From contig NW_025062479.1 in NCBI RefSeq assembly GCF_000002995.4, positions 15,682,721 through 15,746,720 on the forward strand: DNA of 64,000 bases, written 5' to 3'. The translations under genes were made by a program, and so were the position numbers. Below are positions 1 through 12,410 of this stretch, piece by piece. Each line of letters starts with the position of its first letter. Positions within the stretch are counted from its first letter, which is position 1. The notes under the pieces were generated by a model, which was not told the origin of the DNA, searched no databases, and saw only the letters and a list, made by a program, of their open reading frames with translations. The DNA comes from Brugia malayi. Its lineage: Eukaryota; Nematoda; Chromadorea; Rhabditida; Onchocercidae.

Positions 1-3000
1 CAATATTTCACTCATCTGCTCCCAACTAAAAGTTGTAATTTTTATGCAAAAATTTTAATTGAAAGAAAAATTTTTTTTAAACAAAAGTCTCAGATTTTGT
101 TAGAAACTTTGAAACATAAGTACAGTGACACTAATCAAACTTTTGATTTATTACCTTATTTACGACGCTATGATTTGAATGTCATCGCAGGTTTGCTTTT
201 GCATTAAAATTTTAGAGAAGAATTAATCAACATTAATAATAATTAACATTAACATGTGATTTAAAAATACTAAAATAATTGGTAATAAATATTAAACAAC
301 AATTTATAGTATATTACATGAAGTAGTTGCCGTTTCTCCGTTTCATATTCCGGATGATGAAGGAAAATCATTTCAGAAACGGTTATGGGTGTAGGAATAG
401 CTGCACAAAATCACTATGTTAAATACTCATACATCAAAGGATTACATGTAGTGGAGGAGCTAGCATGGGTAAGAATCCAATGGCTGTGGTATTGGTTTGC
501 TCTCACTCGTTTCTTTCCGGCTACAATCGGAAAACTGAATATCATTGCAATCTGTGTAAAAAGCTCACTAGAGAAGTATGATCTTATCGCTTTATTTTTG
601 AATAAATTACGGATAGATTCTTTTTATTATATAATAAAACTATTTGAATTTGATTGGTTTATTTCAAAATTGAATTAGCTTTCACTGAAAAAGATTGTGA
701 TTTGAATTTTGTACAGAAGCAAAATGTATTATGTAATGGAATCTGTTGTAATGAATTTTATTAGCTAACAATTACATTAAATAAACTAATAATCTATATA
801 TTGTTTATTTCATTTACTGATAATTTCGTAGATGCATTATCTATGAATATAGAATGAAGCGAAAGAAATAAAGAAATATGAAAAATAAATTAAGGATTTA
901 ATGAAGGGAGTTGACTCAGTGAGAGTGAGATCAACCGAACTGAAATTTATCGGTACGAAAAAACTGACTCAGACAAAAATTTTAAGTCTCTAATTCTTAT
1001 TCAGATGAGCACTGGCTCGCGACAAAAGCGTATGATTACGGTGGGTGAGGAGCTGTCACTAACGGATGATCTTTACTCTTGATATAGTAAGAGATGGATT
1101 CTAACAATTGCTCATAAGCATAAATGTCATATTGATATTTATTGATACATTGCTGGTTTAGAACAGTGGTAATTAATTGACAAAAATCTGGTAACCTTTT
1201 GACCTTTCGACAATTCAATACAAGTCTAGCTGTCAGATTGGAAGATCGGAGAATTTGAATAATGAAATTGGGAAAAATTCTGAACATATTAAAACGCACA
1301 TATTTTTTGTCATAAACTGTAACATTCTAAATAATTCAGATAAATTAAGGTATGATGGGAAGTTGTCTGTTGAATAAATTATTTCTTAATTAAAATATGA
1401 AATTGAAACTAAGTAGCACTCAATTTAAACAATACTTTGTTGAAATTTTGAAAAATACTGTGCAAATTGAAAAATTTATTATTTATTGTCCGCCTTTTCA
1501 GCTAATGGCAGTTAAAAGAAAAGAATGGGAGAATTTCAATAATTAATCATTTAGGATGATTTATCAGTTAGAGGTAAGAAGCAATTAACTTTCTTAGATT
1601 TCTTTTTTAACGTTTGTGATCAGTACAATTTAACCGATGAAAATATCTGCGATCAAGTTAACACATTTATGGCAGCAGGTATGAATTTCAAAAAATTTTT
1701 TCAAAAAAAATTCGAAATTTTTGAACTAAATAATCTGTCTATTTCTATTAACAGAATGTCAATAAAGTTTATGATTTTTTATGTGTATTCTTTTTCTTTT
1801 TCTTTTTTCTTATTTTTATGACAGTTATAATTTTTGTTCCTTTGTTAAGCTTGTTTTAGTTATTTTCGTTTCTTAAACTTTAATGTTTTATGATTTGATT
1901 TAAATTGTTTAATGGTATAATGAATTTATTTTGAGCCTTTTCAATATTTCTTATCGTAATCATGAACATTTCAAGACTGAAATATTCCGGATTCTATAAA
2001 TCCTTTGATCTTATTGTTAATTCTTTACGTTCTCTGATAACACATTTTGTCCGTTCTTCGTGTTTTCTTGATGATCCCTTGTCCACGCTCTTTGATCTCT
2101 TTGAAATATGAAATAAAATTATTGATTCGTTTTATCAGCTAAGCTCGTCCATCTCTAGTGAATAACCAGTAACAGACAGATTTACATTTAACAAATTTAA
2201 GAAAAAAAAAATCAATTGCCGCAGGATTTTTAATTTGGGGTGTAATCTGCTTTTTTTATAAACTGATTAGTCAAAATTAGAATGGTAGATTTCTTCCTTG
2301 TTTTTCTATCACTCATACGATTGACCATAAATTTAGCAATTTAATTTTAATTGATTTACTGCTTAATTTGTATTTTTATCATAGGAAGCAATGCAATATC
2401 GAATCAAGTTTCTTTTAACTTATTTGCAGTGGGTCATCGACAAAATTATCAGGAAAAGGTGTACGAAGAAATTAAATATGTTCTTGGTAATATCCCCAAA
2501 GAAATCAAACATGAATCTAGCAAAAAATTTTTTTAATACATTTAAAATTTTTAGCAGTCTTTTTTTGCTGTTGGAGAAGAAATAGATTTTATTTTTTTTT
2601 TCCACAAATGTATATTGTTTTGCAGGAGACACGGAACGGGGAATTACGATTAATGACGTCAAAAAGCTGAAATATCTTTATCAGTGCATATGTGAAACAG
2701 GTCGCATAACATCAAATGCTGTTGTGATGTGACGAAAAATACATATCGAGCTTAATCTTTGTATGTTTTGCATTGATTCTTTCAATTTAAATTTATTTAT
2801 TTATTTAAATGTTGAAATTTACTTATTTAAATGCTTAATCGAATTATTTGTTTGCTATGTAATTGCTTTTAGGTGGCTATACAATACCGGTAAGTACTGA
2901 TTGCTATATATCACATTCTTCATCATGCGAGATCCAAAGGTTTGCTAAATTTGAAAATTCTTGAAGTCGTGGAATGTATTGACTGCCAGATATTTTATTT

Positions 3001-4090
3001 TGCCCCAAACATGGGTAATTAAACCGACAAATCAATATTATAACAATGCGTAACGAAAGATATAATATAATTATAAGACATTAAAATGATATCAAAAACC
3101 ACCCCAAAATGTAGAATGAATAACTGTAATGGAGGATGGTTGGTTTATATGCAGAACTGAACTGACCAGATATCCGGCAGAGGATATTTAAATGATGTGA
3201 AACAAAGATTGCTAACAAAGGGTTTTTTATTGTGTGAGAAAAAGGAATTAGCATAATGGCTTAAATGATCTAGACATGATTAGTTACAAATGCGAAATTA
3301 TTTGGTGAATGACTTATCAGACATCTGGCAAAAGTATTAGAACTTGAATGTAATTTAAATGTATCGTTTTTTACGGCAACAATTATTAGTATTCTATAAT
3401 GATTATTTTCATTCTCGATTATTTCACTATTCTCAATAGGACTGAATTTCTGCGCTATTGTTTATTTCCATATTTTTTTGCAAATTTTCCAAAAAAATAA
3501 AAAAGCCAAATTGTATTTATCAATCATTGCATTCTAATATTTCAGCATTATGAAATTCCGGAAGAGTATGACCCTGAACATTTTGCTGCTGATAAGGTAA
3601 AAAATCGTGATCCATTAGCTTTTGTGCCATTTCCTGCATGAATTCGAAATTGTATAGGTAAGAAAAATTTAGCCATATTTAATTGAAATTTCAAGCACTT
3701 AATGCAGTATTTCTTTAAATATGAAATAAGTAATATATATATATATATATATATAATTGATGAAAATGAAATATCTTTTGCCAATTTTGAATTTAACTTG
3801 AATTTCTGCTCATATTTCCATCAATTCATTACCTGTCTCATCCACTCTCGAAAAGTAGGAGAAATGAAAAAGTATCACATCTTGAATTTTTTTCATTAAT
3901 ACTTAATGCAGGCAGTAAGTTTGCTACGTTTGAGTTGGTAGTAACTTTGGCTTAGGCAACATTCAAGTTCTACATTTTGAGACGTTATCGTGTCATTTCA
4001 ATGTTATCAGAGATGCAAAATCCACCAATGCCGGAATTTTCCCTGAGGCCGAGCAGAGGTTTCCCAGTTCGCTTGGAACGAAGATTGTAA
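1..4090 (+). pseudogene. CYP4-type cytochrome P450 pseudogene, 5' end outside window
   Basis: Exon-like blocks give CYP4 signatures in the right order: 1-190 (QSQILLETLK-like helix), 377 to about 600 (ETVMGVGIAAQ), about 1560-1678 (TFLDFFF...VNTFMAAG), 2385-2486 (QEKVYEEIKYVLG), 2626-2732 (TINDVKKLKYL then the K-helix ExxR as ETGR), 2873-2889 (GGYTIP), 3546-3657 (YEIPEEYDPEHF, then the haem loop) and 3912-4090 (KFATFELVVTLA ... GFPVRLERR, stop). Most GT/AG borders and phases still fit. Lesions seen: TGA at 2730-2732 just after the K-helix; TGA at 3639-3641 inside the haem-binding loop (FVPFPA*IRNCIG, where families have a glycine); TAG at 3953-3955. The I-helix oxygen-activating acid-Thr pair is replaced (AGSNAI instead of the usual GHDTT type). 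An active enzyme would be a microsomal monooxygenase; this copy cannot encode one. The family call is confident, the exact relative is unknown. Confidence 0.85.
3733..3755. repeat. (AT)n microsatellite
   Basis: Uninterrupted TA dinucleotide run inside the last intron of the P450 pseudogene. Confidence 0.9.
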
Positions 4091-5615
4091 TTATTGACTT
4101 CTAATTTGCATCAGTTTATCAAATCGCACTTTCTAGTCAACAAAATATCATTTTAATTTTAATCCGATATCAATATTATCTTTAACTAAAACATCAACTA
4201 CTCATAAAAGCAGTTGATGATATAATCGATGATATGTCAGTAACACTGATAATCATCCGTAATTCTTTCATAAATTCAATTATGAATAAGCTAGTATTTA
4301 TAAGAAGAAATAAAACTATTAAAATTAAATTTAAAAAAATAATTAAATTCAGAATTGAACAGAAAATATAGAAATATATTATAGATCAATGACAAATCCA
4401 ACCAGATCAGTGCAACAAATTATCCAATAGAGTTCGACAAAATAAACTGATTTTCATTTTTGAAATACAGTATAGATTAAGTGGAAAAATGTCGATTGTT
4501 TGAAAAGGAATCTAATTTTTCAAATTACAATTTTTTTAATAATTAAAAATTTAAAAAGAAGTAGTGTTATCTTCTAGGTTAAATGATGCGGAAAAAAAAG
4601 CATCCTGACTCTGTCTAATGAAGTGCAAATTCCGGTTTTGTAAATCATGATGGAAATTTGAAAAAAAAATTATGGATTTGCAATTTGAGAAATATCGATT
4701 GATTGTATATATCTAAAAAGATCTGACAACAACTGATCTGAAAATTTTTTAAATTCAATAATGTTTGAAAACATTGATGAAATTAAATGATTTTTTGATA
4801 ATCGACCAATAAATAATCATTAGCAACTTTTCAATGATATCACTCTCACATTCATCCATTCGTCCTTTGCGCTTGCGCTTTTTTTAGTAGTTCACATTTA
4901 TTGAATACATTTCTTGTTGCTCCATTTTGATAACTATTTCCTATCCAATATAATTTCATTAATTCTTAATTAACTATATAAGCAATATTAAATAAATGAG
5001 TTAATTTAGTTGAACGAAAAAGATTTCAAGAAATTACTCTTAAAATAACATTCAGTATGATAGTTTAAATATGGCAGTTGTAAATAATGTAAAATTTGTA
5101 ATTATTTCCATATCATTTGCAAATGTAGAAATAACTTTGCGGTTGTGCTTGTCTGCAGCTAATTTTTATACAAATTTATTGATAAACTTTTTCACATTCA
5201 TCTTTTGATTGCTGTTAAGCAGTTGTATGTTCTAGTTTTTTGCTATCATTTTATTTTACTAGTGATATTATTATTTACATTATGTATGATAAAATCTTTC
5301 AAATACAAAATTATATTTAAACTATTTGTGCAAAGAATAATACTTCATTGTACTGCAATTTGTTAACTTTTTTGATACATTATTACTTATTAGAAAGAGA
5401 TAACATATCTGTTGGACTTATCATAAGGCGTTACTTTATTTAATTCAATAAAATAAAGTCAATAAATTGTTAATATCAAATAAACTGATATTATAAAAAG
5501 TGGAAGGTATGATTATGCTCAATTATCCATAAATAATGAATGTGCTTTAATAAATGATTATTAACTGGTAAATGTGATACAAATAAAATATCCAAATCAT
5601 AGATTTGATGTAGTT
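4091..5615. other. Intergenic, no gene recognised
   Basis: AT-rich spacer between the P450 remnant and the next gene. No ORF with splice-consistent continuation, no RNA gene and no clear repeat was seen. Confidence 0.6.
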
Positions 5616-5616
5616 C

Positions 5617-5622
5617 AGAAAT
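5617..5622 (+). promoter_or_regulatory. Putative spliced-leader acceptor
   Basis: An AG at 5617-5618 preceded by TTC lies 4 nt before the ATG at 5623. Nematode genes often receive a trans-spliced leader this close to the start. The upstream pyrimidine tract is short, so this is tentative. Confidence 0.35.
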
Positions 5623-5940
5623 ATGTCAAAATTAGAAGGAAAACTGAAACTTGGTAATCATCAAGCAGAACTTATCTTACGAAACAAGCCGATTAACCTG
5701 CTTAAAGAGCATGAAGTATCTTTTATTTATTAGTTCAAAGGTTAAAATGATATTAAATTTAATTTTATACAATTTCAATTTTGTGCATGATTTTTATTTC
5801 CAAATTGCTCACAATTGTAATTTTAGTATTCTAAATGGATTGCATCACAGGCTGAAACAGAAATGAAAACGGAAGATATTACCAAAATTAAATTTTTTCG
5901 ATTAAAACTTCTTCCTGAACAATATAGCTATGCTGAATAG
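5623..5940 (+). CDS. Short two-exon ORF, or N-terminal part of the next gene
   Basis: Exons 5623-5715 (starts MSKLEGKLKLGNHQ, donor GTATCT) and 5827-5940 join in phase 0 to give 68 residues ending LLPEQYSYAE and a TAG stop. The protein is charged, with no signal peptide, membrane segment or motif I recognise. The second exon contains no GT at all, so it cannot be spliced onward by a normal donor. The frame after the TAG stays open: TTA GTG CTA TTT then ATG at 5953, which is the start used for the downstream gene model. Two readings are therefore possible: a small separate protein lying directly before the next ORF, or the first 68 codons of a longer protein interrupted by one nonsense codon. 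I cannot decide between them from sequence alone. Confidence 0.45.
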
Positions 5941-5952
5941 TTAGTGCTATTT

Positions 5953-8900
5953 ATGCTAATAAAAAATATTTCTAAGTATGTATTGCATTTTGTTTCAAAA
6001 ATCAAAAGTTACATTTGATTGAAAATATACGGTGAGGAATTAAAATTAAATATGTGTAAATTTAAATTTTTAATAAAATATAAAATAATTATGCCAAAAT
6101 TACAGTTATTATCCGGAAAATGAACCATATCGCGTCTATTTTCATAAAGTATCTAATCAGTGGTATGTTTATAAAAGTTACCAACGTATCAGTGATGTAA
6201 GTTTCGTGTAACATTTGACAAGCACTGATGAATAACGAAAGAAATTAAGAATTTAATCCTGTTTATTAGTTTTGTTGGTTGGAAATATGAAAAGAAAGAA
6301 AGTCAATTAACTTAAGTCAAACGTGCATTAATTTTGCAATAATTTCAACGGCCGTACATTAATAAAGGAAATACAATTGTTTAAAATTTTGTGATAAATT
6401 ATTTAATAACCTAAAATTATCAGTATGAAATAAAATTGTTAATTTTATTTAATTATCTAAAAGTTCGTATGCAAACGATGGAAGAATAAAGCAAATTACT
6501 ACAAAATATTCATTGCATTAATATTAATGAAAAATTTTTGAAAAAAGTGTCAAAAATTGATAATATAATATTTTCTCTTTTTTAGCTCTTTGCAATTGAT
6601 AACTTCAATGCAAAAGTATATTATATGGGTGTTATTCCAAATGATATTATGAATCGTGGTGATTTTTATGAAATTAATGATTTCATTTCGTATGTAAATT
6701 ATCTTCATTTTTATATTAAAATTTATATTAAAAGTTATATTAAAATTTAGAGTTAATTGCATTGTAACAATATTTTATCAAATAAAATTTTATGCATTCT
6801 ATTAAAAATAAAAGTTGGAAAATCTAAATTTTTATCTTTCATGTTTGTTTTTTTTAACTAGTTATTTAAAATTTTGGTAAATTTGAAAAAATATAAAAGT
6901 AATAATAATAACTTTTTTTTTTTTAGGACAGTTTCAGTACTGCATGGTGAATATAATCGTAAATTGGAACTACAACACATTACAGGTGGTGGATTTCGAC
7001 CAAATTTACGAACAATGAAAGGTCGCAAAGTGTTACCAACATTTTTGGCATCGCACGCAAGAGAACAAGTTAATTGATATTATATCCTTCTTTTTTTTTT
7101 TGTTAAAATTAAAAAAATTATGATCTCAAATCGGAAATAAGTCAAAAAATTTTTTACCATAACAGATATGATTGATTATTAAATTCAAAAAAAATTAATT
7201 TAAAATTTAATAATAGTTTTAGAAAAATGGGCCATCTATGATAAAAATCTTAATCGATCGTCATATTGCTGCTATACGAGCTTATCAGAAGAAACGACTT
7301 CAAAATATTGAGAAAATTTTGGAGCAGAATAATATTGCTAAACAAATTAAGGCATACATTTTATGATATTTTCATTAAACTCTTACTAATTTGCATAATT
7401 CTTTAGCACTTTCATGAAAAAAAAAAGAAGATTATAATTATTGTTTTGTATGAATAATTAAACGTACTATGTCAAAAAACTTTTGTCATTGGTCATTTTT
7501 AGACTTTTATATCAAATCATAAGCGCTGGGTTCACGGTCGGAAACAGATGAGTAATTATACTGCACTGCAGCGCAAGGTACGGAAAACAGTTCCGTTTAA
7601 ACGATGCTCTGCTACAAGGTTTTTAATTTGTTTCTCTGCTAAAAAAAAATTCAATTTGATCGTTTCTTCAAAAATTTTTTAAGTAGCTTAGTAATCCCAA
7701 AAATATAAGGTTCTGGAAAAGAGCAAAAAAACGAATAAAAAAGAGAAAAAATAGGAAAAAATGAAAATGTAAAGCCTTTAAGAAAAATGTTATCAGATAG
7801 CATAGTGATTTCAGAGAATATATTGCATTTATTCAACAATATGTACCTAATTATGCTAATTTAAATAAAAAATGTTCTATTATTTATGAAAAAGGAAAAA
7901 AAAAAAGTTTACTCTATCGGAATTTCGTTATTGTTTATATTATTTTATTATTTAAAAATTATGAAATAATCAAAATTTATCATTGCTAAAATTGATACTA
8001 ATAATATTTTGTGATATTAAATGATTGAAGTTCCTTCGCTAAAGTTAGATTTTAAGTATATTATTCGAATTTTCAGTATATTATCAAAAACTTTTTATTC
8101 AAAAAAATTTTATCACTGATAACAATATTTAATAATTCTAAAAAAAATTTTGAAATAGGTTAATAGCTTTCAAAAATGTAACAGTATCGGATTTATGCAA
8201 CGAACTAATTGATTATCCAATTTGGGTTGGTTTTCATTACTATTCTATGCGAGTACTTAACAAAAATGGCTTACATATTATTTACGATGATATCAATTAT
8301 GCTGTTGTGAGTTCTTTCATTATTTCATTTCCAACTATTTTTTTTAACGATTATTTTGCAATTCAATAATCCTTCTGATATTTCTTTAAAAAAGAGGCCT
8401 AATAACCAATTTAAATGATTATTTAATTTAAACGTTGCAATAATTTTTCTCAGCCTTAGCGTAATAACATAATACATATTCCATTTGTAGCTTCGGTTAT
8501 TTTATATAATATTAATAATTCAAACTTGCATTATTATTTGACTTATGAAATCTAAATTTCGAATTATTTTCAGTTAAAATCATTAAAATGAGCAATTATT
8601 TTTGAATAAATCATCCTATTTTATTTGTAAAAATTATTGTAATCTAAATTTGGCTTTAAAAAATTGCTAATTATTTTCAAAATGAAAAAAAAAAAAAACC
8701 AAAATTACAAAAAGTTTTTCAAAAAGCAATTTTTTCATTTTTTTTTTTTTAGCAAGAAGGTGACAAATTGAGACATTTACGCATTATGCCTTCCAAATAT
8801 ATGTATAAACCACAAGCGACAACAATTTTTGGGGAAACAAAGGTATATAGCAAAGGACAGGTACGAGTTAATTTTTTATGCTGGAATAAAAATTATTAAT

Positions 8901-11900
8901 TTTTTAATTGATAAACATATGAACTTGGAATTAAAAGGCACAATTAATTTTATTCATTTGTGCATTTATATTTATCCATTCTTTGATTCATTTCTTTTTT
9001 CCCACTATTTTCCAGCAATTTCTTTGTTCATTTATTGAATCTTTATTAATTATATTATTTTATTAACTTACTGAATAATTCTTTTGTTTAATTTATTATT
9101 AACTTATGATATATTTAACTCTTTCATTTATTTATTCTATTACTTAGCTATAGATACTAATTTGAGAGTAATTTTCCACCTTTTCGTTCAGATTCCACTT
9201 GACCATTGGCCACTTAGTGACTATCCTCCTAGCATTGAATCAGTTTCGGGATATTCTACAGTTACAAAAATGTCAACTGCCACTACAGTGTGTATTTAAT
9301 TAATTACTTTTATTAATTATGCAACTTAGTTTAATGCAATATTCATTTGCATGATTTAATATCAAATTATTAAATTCTTATGTATGTCTCATATTTAGTC
9401 AATAATCATTAATGAGTTAAAAAAAAAAAGGAAAAACAAAAACATTCCAGTATGAAATACAGTATGATTATTAATTAATATTAATTGGTAAATTTTATTT
9501 TAAGTCACCAAATTCATGGCAAAATGATTGGAAGATGCAACCACGTCATGATGAATACGATCATCGTTTAACTGAAGCGACGATACCAGACGTACGAGAT
9601 ACACGTGTTCGTGGTGATGAACAATTTGCTATTCGATTCAATAAAGAACTCAATAAACGAATTGATTTCGCACTTGCGTAATTTTTAGGCATAATTTTTT
9701 ATAATTCAGAAATAAAAGGACTCTTAGTCATATTAAGAAAAAAAAAAAATATTTGCAATTTTAGAAATTGTTATGAATTATTTCTTTTATTTTCAAAACA
9801 ATTTGCAAGAAAAACGATGTAATGCTATCAAATTGTTAATTTTTAGTGATATCGAAACGGTGTTATCAAAAACAATGCTAAATCATAAAATGGATCCACG
9901 CACAATAGCAGCATGTAACACTAATAACTTTTTTCCGGATATTCTTGATAGACATGGTGATATGACATGGCTTAAGAAAGCTGAATCATATATCAATTCC
10001 ATATTGACAAAAGATAATCCAACTGATGATGAAAAGAAAGATTTGAAAGTATTTACATTGCTGAAGATTTTTTATTTCTAAAAAATTCTGTTTGATATAA
10101 AAATTTTTTAAAAAAAGAAAAATCAAAAACTAGTAGAAATTAAAAAATTTCTTTAAAAAAATACATCTAACATTATAGCATGGAATTAAATGAGAAAAAC
10201 TCATAGAATTAAATTTCTATCATTTCATTGCTTTTTTTAATATAAATTTTTATTATTCCTTCTTCAAAAATGTTTAGCAGATTAAATTGCTGGCTAATTA
10301 AACATGTTTTGATAATACGAAAATGTTAATTATTTTTAGTTATTTCTTTTATAATTATTCCAATATTATGAAACAAAATAAATTACAATATTAAGGTTCT
10401 ATATTATGCCAAACAACGTTATGAACAAACATTATCAAAATATGACAGTTATCAACAGCTAACACAATCAACTGATAAATCTCAAGTTGGAATAATTTTC
10501 GTTTTTTCACCATTTACCATTAATTTATTATGGTTTATTTTGTTCACAGTTAATAGCAAAATTGATTAATGTTTAAAGTTAGACTTTACTTTTTTTGGCA
10601 AATAATATAATATTGTTTGGGTAGGAAAAATAAATTTATCAAATGAAATGAAGTGATTGAATAATAAATCAGTTATTTGAATGTATAATCAAATAGTCGA
10701 AATTTTGATAATATTTCATAAAATTTCCATAGATTTCATGAAATTTTTATGAAAAATGATTTGTAAATGGTGCATTTTTAAAAATGAAAACTGAAAGTTG
10801 AAAATACTTTACACAACATATCACTCTAGGATGACAATGAAAAAACATTATCATTTGGTATGTTACAAAGTGGTCATTCAACAACAACAAATTTATATAT
10901 CAATGATAGCTGGCGACAGATTATTCATTCGAATCGAATTCCATCAAATGCTTTGCAAATTTTAAAGTTATTGGTACTATAATTTTATATATGCATATAT
11001 ATAATTATAACATGAGTATAAGGTGTTGGATTAATTTTAATTAGTTTTAATGGTTTTAGATTATTGTAGTATTTTTCCTATTTAAATTTATTTTGCAAAA
11101 ATATTTCTCGAAACTCTAAACAGAGATAATAATTGATTTTGTGACTGCCTTAAAAAGAAAAAAAAAGAAAAGTTTGCAGGGATAAATGTATTTTGAGTTT
11201 TCAGATAACTAATCGTGATGCATGGCCATTGGATTCAGATTTTTCAAATTTAGCCTTGGTTGATCGCGCAGATCATATTTCGATACCATATGTCATCGAA
11301 TCCTTTCATCGTTATCATCTGGTAGGTAAAGTTGCACTTTTTTTTTTAAATTCTGAAATTTAAAAGAAAAAAGAAATTAGCAAAAATTAAAGTTAATACC
11401 AAAGAGATTTTTATATAAGTAAGCAATAAACTTTGAAAAAGTTTATCATATTAAAAAAACAAATCTTATGGAAAAATAATTAAATACCATCATTAAAATT
11501 TTAAATTAACTTCATAAATGATTAAGTGATTACAAGGATTATTTTAATATCAGATAGACTTCCTAATATATCAGATTAATTGCAAAGTTTTATTGCATTA
11601 TTTGTATACTGAAAATTAGCATTTACAAAGCTAATTTTATTTAACACAAATTATTTCAGAAAGGCAACAAAATGAAAATTTTGGCAATAGGAACTTTGAT
11701 ATTTGTTATTTTACTGCTAATGCTTTTTGCATTAGCTCTTTTTGTTGCACAAAACAAGGAAGATTCCGGTTATTGTCCATCAAATGTCATAGGCTTTGAT
11801 CCTGAAAATCCTCATCGTATGCTTAAAAAATTATTTATTTAAAAAAAAAATGGAAAAATCAATAATTAAATTATTATCAAATTAAATTAGACTGAAGAAT

Positions 11901-12410
11901 TTAATAAGCAACAAGTGTTAGTCTTTGATAAATTGTTTGCTCGAAGCATTTTTCTTTAATTAGGTAACTGTTTTATATTTTTATGATATTAATTGTTAGT
12001 TCTCGAATTTGGTAAGCAAATAATACATGAATTGTTGAGTTATTGCAATCATTTTTAATTAGTAAACTGTTAATTCTCTAATTTTTCACTGATCTCAGGC
12101 TTTGGTAGCTGAAAGGATTTTTGATGCTAGTACAACCGATAATATTGATAAATGTGTGATAAAACTTTGTGTGGTAAAGATAATATTGACGAAAAAATTT
12201 TTAACTAACAATTACTTACTTTTTATATAATATAATAAGTAGACATTAGAACTGTTATAAGGCGAAAATTTATGTTTTTCAGGTAAAAACATGCAAATTT
12301 TGTTTATTTCAGAAGTGAAATGGATGCAAGATTTATTAAATATAAAAACGCCAGTTAAATATGATAATTCGAGCATTTCAACTGCACATTTCTTTTTGTT
12401 ACGCGATTGA
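5953..12410 (+). CDS. Unrecognised multi-exon protein with one C-terminal membrane span
   Basis: Model exons: 5953-5975, 6106-6196, 6586-6689, 6927-7068, 7223-7351, 7503-7618, 8159-8306, 8753-8860, 9192-9287, 9505-9677, 9847-10048, 10396-10485, 10830-10973, 11205-11321, 11660-11816, 12109-12168, 12283-12410. All phases agree, giving about 675 residues. The first 560 or so are hydrophilic and probably cytoplasmic, with aromatic-rich stretches near the N-terminus (PYRVYFHKVSNQWYVYKSY) and a basic region around exons 5-6. Exon 15 encodes a strong hydrophobic helix (residues about 568-592), followed by roughly 80 residues with three cysteines and an N-glycosylation motif (NSS). That layout suggests a type II membrane protein or a tail with a small ectodomain. 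Exon 5 uses a GC donor (7352-7353). The first exon is small, the donor of exon 16 (GTGTGG) is weak and the last two exons are less certain. I do not recognise the family; it may be nematode-restricted. Confidence 0.65.

Noticed and set aside
12111..12113. Stop shortly after the membrane span if the acceptor at 12098-12099 is used
   Set aside because: The nearby AG at 12107-12108 restores phase and opens two further exons that add a coherent tail, so the longer model was preferred, with lower confidence for those exons.
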